From assembly GCF_001640805.2 (NCBI RefSeq), contig NC_066848.1:12094476-12158475 (forward strand): a stretch of 64,000 nt of DNA, given 5' to 3'. This document shows, one piece after another, positions 24,405 to 64,000 of this stretch; within the stretch, counting starts at the first letter, position 1, and each line of letters begins with the position of its first letter. A program made the position numbers and the translations under genes. The DNA comes from Lates calcarifer. Lineage: Eukaryota; Chordata; Actinopteri; Centropomidae. The notes beneath the pieces were generated by a model. It was not told the DNA's origin. It did no database searches and worked only from the letters and a program-made list of their open reading frames with translations.

Positions 24405-27400
24405 ATGGTTCCATCTACTAAAGTGCTGGACGGAGGCTGGGGATGGGCAATTGTTGTGGCCTCTTTCATGGCCCAGCTCCTGGCCTATGGATCACCCCAG
24501 TCGGTGGGCGTCCTCTACCCCGAGTGGCTGCACGCCTTCCAGGAGGGCAAGGGCATGACGGCCTGGGTGGGCTCCCTTGTGGCTGGCGTGGGACTGATAG
24601 CCAGTGAGTAGCACACACTGTAATGTAATAAACCTTGACGTGGGTCGCCATTGGAGTTTTAGAGCCAAACTAAATGCCAGCTGAATTGGATCCTTATTAT
24701 GGGTCAGGAAGAGTCCTGATACTGTGGTGAAGTTGTGGAGTCACGTTTAGAGAGACAGATGGAAATTGTCAGATTATTGTTTTTAGCCCCTGATAATTAT
24801 ATGATGAGCAGTAAATAGATATTTTGGCTTTACATAACATTATTGGCAAAGTATCTGCTGACATGATTGATTTAGTGAGTGATATTATATCTGCTTAGTG
24901 CTAAAAGTACAGCACTAAACACTCACCTTTACACCTATCTTCCTTCCACTTCCTTCTCAATTATCATGCCACATGATACCACTGATAAGAAAGGAGACAC
25001 AATACATGTTCAAAGTCTGAACAATGACTGCATTGTAAAAGGGTAATTAAAGTATCACCAAGGAATATATTTACCATAGCTACAGGTGTTCTCCTTACTG
25101 TAATGCTTCAATGGGATGGAGGAAAAAAGGCAGCACCGTCACAGTAACGGGCACTTTGTGGCTCCCTGAGCAGAGTTGCTGTTATTGATTTTCTAGGAGA
25201 GCAAAGCAAATGCAAGTCATCCATGCTATGAATGTAGGAGGATCACTTAGCCCTTAATCTAACCACAGAGGGAGGGAAAGAAAGACAGACTGAGGAACAG
25301 ATAGGAAGAGAAAGACAGAGACATGAGAAGTATTTGCTGAGCAAGGTTGTGTATATAAACTCACTTGAACCCGGCCTTAAAAGAGAAGAGAAAAGAGGAA
25401 GAATCTAAAAGGTTGTGAGCTAGGGTGTGAATGTAAGAATGACTTGTTGAGAAAAAAAAAACATAAAACTCTCTAATCTTTCAGTAATCTGTGACTGTGT
25501 TGAGTAAACAGGATCAGTAATAGACTGTGGCCGTGGTTGACATTTCCGTCTAAGGCGCAGCTCGCCTGCCGGCCCTGGATTCTTGCTGTCTTCTCTCTCG
25601 AAGGCGGTGAGGTGAAAATCATGACTGTACAGATCTGGCCTTGGGCCTGGCCAAGTCCTGGACACGTGTCCTGGCTGTCAGACAGCTGCAGCACTGCAGT
25701 TCCTACTGCACAACAGCAGGGTCTTCCCCCTTGTTAGAGAGGAAGGAAACAGTAAATGTCGCATGATGCATGAGTCAAACAACCTGAGGATATTGGAGGA
25801 TTCAGGAAGCACTGAGAAAACACTGCATCTTGGGTTTGACTCACTATATACATTACAGTATATATTCACTACATATACATCATGTATATGAAGCGAAAAG
25901 CTGGAAGAAGCAAATAGATACATATGTGATATGTGAATAAGTGTTTTGGGCTTTTTTTTTTTTTTCAATTTTAAAGCAAGTTTAAGGGGAAATGAAAGGA
26001 AACTGGATGTTAAGGAGTTAAACCATAAAGTAAAATATGAACACTGGACCTCTCCAGATCCTCTTGAGTGATGTGACAACAAAACCTCTGACAGGTTGCC
26101 AGTTTGAGCCTAATGTGATGTGGCAGTGTCATGGTCAGACCCAGCAGTGCTTTGCAAGATAGGGTTTCATTTTCTCAGAAACTCAGAAACTTAAGCGTCA
26201 GAATATCATCACTATCCTATGTTTGCTGAGTATTTTTATTCCTCTGTCATTCACCTCAATCACTTTTCTCTGCTTCCTGTTCTTTCTTCCTACCACTTCT
26301 CCCTGCAGGTCCTGTCTGCAGTGCCTGTGTGGACAACTTTGGGGCTCGTCCTGTGACCATCTTCAGTGGCGTAATGGTGGCGGGTGGCCTGATGCTCAGT
26401 GCCTTTGCTCCGAATGTGCAGTTCCTCATCTTTTCCTATGGGATTGTGGTTGGTAAGGAAACACTTGATGATTTTGGGCGGTGGGGTGGGGGGGTGTTTA
26501 CTCAGCCTGCAGACCTGTAGACCTAATTCATAGTCAGGTAGAGGCTTAGGTCTTGACAGTCTGGGGGAAAAAATGTGTTTGATGTTGCTTCGGTCATGGG
26601 AGTTAACTAAGCTTCTTATCCCTCTAACATATGACAGTCTCATAACACATTGTATAATCATTTGAAACAAGCAGGGACAACAGGGCATAACAGTCCAACT
26701 ATTATGTAACATCAAAGGTTGATGATATCCTCAATCACCAGTTAATGAATATCATTGCCACTGAAAGTGTTTAGACGCTGAGACAACATTTACCTTTGAG
26801 CTTTACACCATTTATTTGACATTGACAGAAAAATCACATTATGTCTTCTCGTGTGACCCTTTGTTTCCTCTGCACCCTCACCAGTTTGCCTGCGTGGGCC
26901 AAACACCACCTGTTATCGTACATTAAGTGACAGCTCAGCCGTGCTTAATCCTGGTGTACCCCTCGCAGTCAGCACTGTCTTTTTGCACAGGCAGCGCTGG
27001 AGAGGGGAGGCCATGCATATTTGAAGACAGTCATTTATTTTTAGAGATGCCCTTAGACGATGGCTGTGGCTTCACATGCACGTGCAGCTTGTTTACTACT
27101 TCTTGTATGCTCCTCTTGAGTTTTTGTGTTGCACAAGAAACCAGGCACACGCTGCCCTCTGAACTTATGGATTTACGTACATTGTAAATTCATCTTTGTA
27201 ACGGTTTCCTGAGTTCATCCACTGAAATACATTGAACACAATGTTCTGCAGCATTGCATGACTAAGAACTAAAGTAGCGGATTAATATACATATTTTTAA
27301 CACCTTTTCCTGATACGCACAGTGTATTTTTAGAAGCGAAAAGCCTTTACCCCTTTCACCCGAGCTAATGGAAATTCCTTTTCTGTCTGTACTTGTCCTC

Positions 27401-29235
27401 TCTCCTACCACAGGCCTGGGTTGTGGTCTTGTCTATGCAGCCACGTTGACAATCACCTGTCAGTACTTTGACAAGAGACGCGGCCTTGCCCTCGGCATTG
27501 TCACCACAGGTATTGCTGCCTCCTTCTCTGCTCTGAGCTCTCTGGGTGCACACCAGTTCTCCATACTTCTTTCATGTATGAGCTGCTGGGAGTCTTGGGA
27601 AGCCAAGGTAAACATCTGTAGAGAAGCAAAGGCAGAGTGGTCTAATTAAGTGGGGACGTGGACTGTTGACCAGTGACCAAATCTGGTTCAACATAAGGAG
27701 GTTTATTATTTATTTTAAGTTAATATATTACTAAAATAGACAGGCTACACTTGTTTTTTCAGGATTGTCTCATTTTTCTACAAGTAATTAATGTTAAAAG
27801 AATCATTTGAAAGATGTTGTGGCTTTAATTTGCATTAATCTGCTACTTTCTTGCACAAACACTGAACACCTGTCTGTTTCCTCCACCTCACCCAGGCACA
27901 AGTGTCGGAGCGTTCATCTATGCCACGGCTCAGAACGAGCTGATCGTGCTGTACGGCCTGGATGGCTGCCTGCTAATCATCGGTGCCATGGCGCTAAACC
28001 TCATGGCCTGCGCCGGCTTCATGAGGCCCCTCAACATGCCGAGGTACTACCTCAAACAGAAGGCCGCCATGGAGCGCAACACGGAGGAGCAGCTTTTTGA
28101 GAAGCCCCAGCTGGATGACCTGAAGATCACAACGGGCTCCACCGCGACCACTCCAGAGAAAACTCTGACGGTGAAGGAGCTGCTCATCACCATTGACGCC
28201 AAGGACTTGGCCGTTCAGACGGAGAAGAAGAAAGGCAGCTTCCTGGCTGGGTTGGCCATCGTGAAAGTCATCAAAAAGAAGCAGCAGGCTTACTCCAGGT
28301 ACATGCACTCCATGTATGAGATCCTGCAGGACCAAGCCATGGTGGCCTTCTGCATCGCTGTCTTCCTGTTCAGCCTGGGGGCGTTCCCTCCCGTGCTGTT
28401 CATAGAGGACATAGCGCAGAGCGAGGGACTCATTGAAGAAGTTAGTGTCATTCCTTTGGTATCAATAGGGGCCATCGCCACTTGTGTGGGTAAACTAGTG
28501 CTGGGAATGCTGGTGGACATCAGGTGGATCAACAGCATCTATCTGTACGCCTTCACCATGTTTGCAGGAGGTGTGGCGTTACTCCTTATCCCTATCACTA
28601 AAAGTTACGTGGGACTGCAGATCCTCTCTGCTGTCCTGGGTTTCTTCTCTGGAAACTGGTCTCTCACCTCTTACATTACCACTAAGATTGTCGGCTTGGA
28701 CAGACTGACGCAAGCTCACGGCATCCTCATGTTCTTCGGGGGATTTGGGATCATGCTTGGACCCCCTGTTGTAGGTAAGAGGGCTTGTCTCTATCAAAAG
28801 TTGCAAACCATGCTACTCTGGAAATTATTGCTCAGTAGAAGAGGTACAGTGTTTTGTATTTGTACAGAGATAACCTTGTTGACATTTCAAAAATCAAAAT
28901 GTTAAATCAGGCAGGCAGGCAGAGGGAGGCAAAGGCCACGTCAACCTCAATTAGGGCCCAGTTTGTCATTATTTAGCCGACTGCTGTAGTGTTTGCCAGG
29001 AATTCATGCTGACTGTGTTCACCGTGTCTGTTTTTCTCATCACTTTTTAGGGTGGTTCTTTGACTGGACGCAGTCATATGATTTGGCGCTCTACTTTAGT
29101 GGGAGCTGTGTGGAGCTGGGAGCAATCATTCTCTTTCTGCTCAACCTTCCCTGCTGGAACAGGAAGCACTCTGAGAACGACAGACCAGATGTCCATTACA
29201 CCAGCAACTGTGACAAAGTTGCCTCTGTAGCCTGA
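24405..29235 (+). CDS. SLC16A9: SLC16A9, monocarboxylate transporter 9 (5 coding exons)
   Basis: Coding exons: 24405-24603, 26309-26452, 27414-27509, 27896-28774 and 29051-29235, all GT-AG with matching phases. They give 500 aa with no defect. The ATG sits in CACCATGG and its exon starts at 24346 with a short 5' UTR. This is a 12-TM major-facilitator protein of the plasma membrane. The SLC16 signature DGGWGW is at residues 9-14 in TM1, and [11 protein letters not shown] at about 132-142 precedes TM5. A long Lys-rich cytosolic loop (~residues 190-285) separates the two six-helix halves. The last exon gives [18 protein letters not shown], close to human MCT9. Human SLC16A9 is associated with carnitine and urate levels and has been reported to move creatine; the substrate in fish is not shown here. 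Teleosts can have a and b copies, which I cannot assign. Confidence 0.95.
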
Positions 29236-30725
29236 ATATAGCCTGAGCCTGAGCACCTTTCATAAGGACTCAAATCTTACCCCTACTGCCCAGCAAATGC
29301 CCGCTGATAAACTGTACCTGAACCACGTCTAGCAGGAATTTCTTTTCTTTGAGTATACAGGGGGTCCCCCCCCCCCTTTTTCCTGCTGCCAGGTTTTAAT
29401 ACACCAAAATACTTGCAGAGGTTTTGAAATACAGGCCTTTCCTCTGTACTTTGCCTGCATTTCTCAGGTTCAAACCACATACTGCAGATCTTTTTAAAGG
29501 TTTGACTCGGATGCCTGTGTTGATTCTTTATTATTGCCTCATTTTACGAGGTCAACTGAACAATGCTGTTCAACTCCCAAATTTTTCACTGTGTTTATGG
29601 AAACAGTGGTTTTCACTTCATTATAACGCTGAAAAAAGACATGGTGCCGTTCATAATGCTGGGAAGACAAACACCTGTAAAGTTGATGGTTAACTGGTAA
29701 CAACATTTGAAACCACTCTGCAAATGCACAAAAATCTCCCAGGAATATGGAACAGAGAACACAGGGATTGGAGTGACAGAGGGAGCCTCTTTTGATAATT
29801 GTAATTTTAATAACACATTTTATTTTGTATTTTGGTTTCAGTATATATCTTAATTACACCACTATGTATCTTACCAAAGCATCAATGATAGTCAATGCCT
29901 GTCAACACATAATGCCTGTTGGAACAATACAACGCCTTGCTTTATAGATAATTTTTGTTTTCAAGTGCATTGTCTCAATTTATATATTTTTAAAAATGGT
30001 TTGAGTTCCATACCTCCTGTTTATGGATTAGACTGAGACTTTTTGAATAAGTCATGCTGATTCAAAAACATGTAAAAACACTGAGGAGATCCTACTGTAT
30101 TTCCAGCCTTAGGAGCATGTTGATTCTCTTTGTGGCATGATTATCATGACCCCTGCTGGTGTTCATTTTGACCAGGCTGGTCCTTTTCCATCACGTATGT
30201 ATATGTTTATGTGTACATTGTGATTGTATGTGTCTGCACATGCATGTTCGCATACCTGCACAGGTTTATGTGTGTGCATTGATTTGTAACTTTTGTATTA
30301 GCACTTATTTGTAAAGTCCTATGTGCTAGTGACTTTTATATGCACAAAACCAGCCGTAGAGCTGTGGAAAAAATTTTTGTTCAAGTTGGAAGTTGATTAT
30401 TGTGATAATCGTAATGAATACATTGCAACAGACTTTTAGAATCACTTGAATGTTGTTAAATAGACCACTACAAATGTCTGTTTGATAGTTCCAGTTTCAG
30501 ACGTAAGAATAAATCTGGGACAATATTGTTTGCTTTTTGTGTTTGTAGGGGATATTCACAGGGTGCACATGAGGTACAATTAGTACTGACCTAGAAGAGA
30601 CAGTATGTCAAGTTGTCACCTTTTAGCTATTCTTATTTTTTTATGCCAGTATTATAATATTTATGTCTGTATTTCTGATTTATTATTTTATTTAAAAAGT
30701 GCCAATAAAAGGTATTTGGATTAAA
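29236..30725 (+). other. SLC16A9: SLC16A9 3' UTR
   Basis: About 1.5 kb of AT-rich sequence from the TGA at 29233-29235 to just past AATAAA at 30704-30709. No splice sites or coding frames were noticed in it. Confidence 0.7.
30704..30709 (+). terminator. SLC16A9 poly(A) signal
   Basis: Canonical AATAAA followed within 30 bases by a GT-rich stretch (GTGTGTATGTTTG), the usual downstream element. This makes it a strong candidate. Confidence 0.75.
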
Positions 30726-31044
30726 GTTCAGTGTGTATGTTTGTTACATATTTATCGTGAACTACATTTTGAATCCTAAATAGAAGGTAAATATGCTCGT
30801 CACAACTAACTAAGCAAAGCTGCCATGAAAACATGAAAACATCTCGACCTGACGAAATGAATTTACTATTAACTTCTCTCTAGTAGGAAAATTATCAAAC
30901 TGGTCCCTGGGGAGGTAAGGATACGGACTGTTTTTCTACTATGCAGACCAAATAAACTCAGTAAACCCATGGTTGAGCATCCTTTACAGCCACTCTGCTT
31001 CTCCCTCTCCTGGCAACACCGCAGGTCGTCATGGTTACACATTT

Positions 31045-31054
31045 GTCACGTGAC
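31045..31054. promoter_or_regulatory. Palindromic E-box (GTCACGTGAC) in the FAM13C promoter
   Basis: A perfect 10-bp palindrome of the USF/MITF-TFEB (CLEAR-like) type, 255 bp upstream of the FAM13C start codon and inside the rather CpG-rich stretch that probably holds the promoter (about 31000-31330). The gap between the SLC16A9 end and this promoter is only about 300 bp. Confidence 0.45.
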
Positions 31055-31172
31055 TAGCAACATAAACAAATTGTCAAAGAGCTAACGTTACGGTGAGAAG
31101 TACGCTAACGCTACTCCATTTTAACAACAGTATTTCCACTTACTCTAAGCCTAAAGTTGGGATGTTAGGACC

Positions 31173-31292
31173 ATGGCAGTAATTACTCCTCTTGCGTCGG
31201 ACTTTCCGATAGTTTCAGAGATGGCAGCATCATGTCGAGGAGGGAAAAATACGTCTATGAGTGAAAAATGGAGAGCTGTCCCGGTCCGCTGA
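31173..31292 (+). other. Upstream ORF (39 codons) in the FAM13C 5' leader
   Basis: The ATG at 31173 lies in ideal context (ACCATGG). It opens a frame of 39 codons ending at TGA 31290-31292, 7 nt before the FAM13C ATG at 31300. The peptide begins MAVITPLASDFPIVSEMAAS and resembles nothing I know. If transcription starts upstream of it, this uORF should reduce or gate FAM13C translation. It depends on where the 5' end lies. Confidence 0.45.
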
Positions 31293-31299
31293 GCTGAAA

Positions 31300-51337
<20,038 letters not shown>

Positions 51338-52151
51338 GTTAACTCACAGTGGGACTTTTATCCAACTTAACAGGATCATATCTGAAAAATCAGGTTGGCA
51401 AGCCGGTGGGTCTGGTCTTTTTTTCATGCCATGCTCATTATGTTGATGCACTTTACATGAGGAAAACAATGATGGAAATTGGTGACAATCTGAATGAAAT
51501 GCTGGGCAACTGCAGTTTTTTTTTTTTTTTAAAGTCCCAAAAACACATCCTTTGTCATTCATGACGCATCTTATTATAAACCTGATGTAGCAAGTGTATG
51601 TTATGTAGCACTAATCTGTGTCAGAGATGAAAAGCTGTAACAACTTGATGTTAGTTACATATTAGTAATTTTAAGATTACTGTACGTATATTATGGCACT
51701 TGGCTTTTTTTTGTTTCTTGCCAAAACACTATTTTTGGACAGTTTTGTCCAGAGTTAATGTGAAAACTGCATTTTTAAAAAGTGCTTTCTTGGCAAAAAA
51801 AAAGGTACAAGCTTAAATGCAATCAGTGAGACAATCCTGTAGTGTTTGTGCATGTCAGTTTTTAGTCCTGCATTGTGCTATGATATGCATTAAGAATTTG
51901 ATAGTTGATCTAAATTGTGACCATTCAATTTACTTGTTCACCTTGGAAAATATGTGAATGTTGGTGAACGTAGTGCAAGTTACATCTGCTGTCAAATCTG
52001 TCTTTCTCCCCCCATTTTGCCTATATGAAGTTAATTCCCCCTAAATGCCGTTGTTGACAATGATCAGAGCTTTTGACATTGTGCACTTCTGGTTTATATA
52101 ATTTTCTATATATAGATATATATATATATACTATATGAATGTATCGATAAA

Positions 52152-52157
52152 AATAAA
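52152..52157 (+). terminator. FAM13C poly(A) signal
   Basis: AATAAA about 0.8 kb after the stop codon. Another follows at 52222-52227. Confidence 0.6.
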
Positions 52158-52169
52158 TATTTTTTCACA

Positions 52170-52175
52170 TTTATT
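52170..52175 (-). terminator. Candidate PHYHIPL poly(A) signal
   Basis: TTTATT on the + strand reads AATAAA on the minus strand, about 1 kb past the PHYHIPL stop. It is the first canonical signal I find there; ATTAAA variants at about 52905 and 52472 are nearer to the stop. It faces the FAM13C signal across 12 bases. Confidence 0.45.
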
Positions 52176-53185
52176 CAGCTAAACACAGTTTATGGTTCTA
52201 CTTTCTCTTTCCACTGACTACAATAAAATAAGAGCGACTGTTGCAGAAAAGGTTGCTATGGTAGAGGTACTGACAGCTTTCACACTCATGCTGCACAGAA
52301 CTGCATCATGCCTTTTTTTTTGTTGTTTTTTTTTTTTTTTTTTGTTTGTTTGTTTTAAAGGTTAACATGTTAATGAGTAGTTCATACTTGGTCATCAGAG
52401 ACTTTGCGAGTACGCATTTTAGAGGTTGTTGCATTAGTACTGTTAAGATTCCACAGCGGTTTTATGTCTGGTTTTTAATACCTTTGGTATAAAGAAAGAT
52501 GACCATCGATGCTGCAGCCCTAGAAAATTGTAGTACCAGTCTGTGCCACTAGTAAGAGGTAAAAAGAAGTCAGATTTTGTCTACTGTGGAATGAGAACAA
52601 AACATTTCTAGAAAGACGATCGATCAAAGTAATTGGAAACAACAAAATGCTTGTCCACGCCGACAGTGGAAACTCGATCAACAGTATATCAATAATAACA
52701 AGGCAAAGGTCATTAACAAAATATGGAACAGCAGATCAAAATAAACAACAGGAATTGAATAGAAGCAGCCCATTTTTTAGTACAGTTAAAGGTTTGGTCT
52801 ATACGCCAGTGTGGACTTGGAGGATGGATGGATGAATCTGTGTTGTTGGTGCCCCAGGTTTAGATTTCTCATTTGGCGGTTGCTTATGTGGATATCTTTA
52901 GGTATGTTTAATGTATGTTATCAATGTTTTAGAGTAACCCTTTCAAGATGAGGTGCAGGTGTCAGAGTGTGTGTACCTTTCTATTTTTCCTCCACTCTTC
53001 TTTGGGAACGATGGTCTCTTGAGAGTACAGGAGCGGTGTCAGAGATATGTTGGTGTGCTGGGAGCCTACTAAATCTGCTGCTTCATGCATGTGTTGGTCT
53101 GCTTCATCAGTACATGTGGACTTCCTGTGTACAGAGGTCCAGTCACCTCTAGTCCTTCCCTTCCTCTCCTACAATCTGCCATTTC
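52176..53185 (-). other. PHYHIPL: PHYHIPL 3' UTR
   Basis: About 1 kb without a coding frame between the PHYHIPL stop and the opposed poly(A) signals. It includes a T-rich stretch (52313-52355, A-rich on the transcript strand). Confidence 0.5.

Positions 53186-64000
<10,815 letters not shown>

Larger units (their letters stand above)
51338..52185 (+). other. FAM13C: FAM13C 3' UTR
   Basis: About 0.85 kb of AT-rich sequence from the stop to shortly after AATAAA at 52152-52157. A second AATAAA at 52222-52227 could extend it. A (TA)n-rich patch lies at about 52100-52135. Confidence 0.6.

Noticed and set aside
25678..26082. 134-codon minus-strand frame in an SLC16A9 intron
   Set aside because: It crosses a poly-T run, has no motif, and no neighbouring exon continues it.

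Overview
The window is nuclear DNA of a bony fish, most likely a percomorph teleost. The evidence is GT-AG spliced genes with vertebrate-type proteins, AATAAA poly(A) signals, many (TG)n, (GATA)n and (AT)n microsatellites, and remnants of interspersed repeats typical of spiny-rayed fishes. There are no bacterial, viral or CRISPR features.

Four protein-coding genes account for the coding content. From left to right they are CCDC6 (+, 4210-17213, 9 exons), SLC16A9 (+, coding 24405-29235, 5 coding exons plus a likely 5' non-coding exon ending at 23574), FAM13C (+, 31300-51337, 22 exons) and PHYHIPL (-, 53186-59435, its last 4 exons; the first exon lies beyond base 64000). From memory, human 10q21 carries the same four neighbours with the same relative strands, so this is an ancestral vertebrate block. 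On that map the empty first 4 kb would face the 3' end of ANK3, but I could not prove any ANK3 exon.

The genes do not form one pathway. CCDC6 is a coiled-coil scaffold and tumour suppressor. SLC16A9 is a 12-TM monocarboxylate-family transporter. FAM13C is a FAM13-family protein and PHYHIPL is a neural FN3-domain protein. FAM13C and PHYHIPL are convergent, with opposed poly(A) signals about 20 bp apart near 52.16 kb.

The most interesting observation is that this FAM13C encodes a complete N-terminal RhoGAP domain with its catalytic arginine, whereas the mammalian FAM13C I remember lacks one. An in-frame ATG overlapping a later splice acceptor (45791) would give a short RhoGAP-less form. Other points are a perfect 20-bp-arm hairpin in FAM13C intron 1, a 39-codon uORF ending 7 nt before its start codon, a 1.25-kb hAT-like element 60 bp from a FAM13C exon, a Tc1-type transposase remnant in a CCDC6 intron, and nested repeats in a PHYHIPL intron. 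Small indels break the frame in one CCDC6 exon and two PHYHIPL exons; these look more like sequence errors than gene decay.

I found no wholly new biological system. The window is mainly an ordinary, well-conserved gene block with a few points worth checking.
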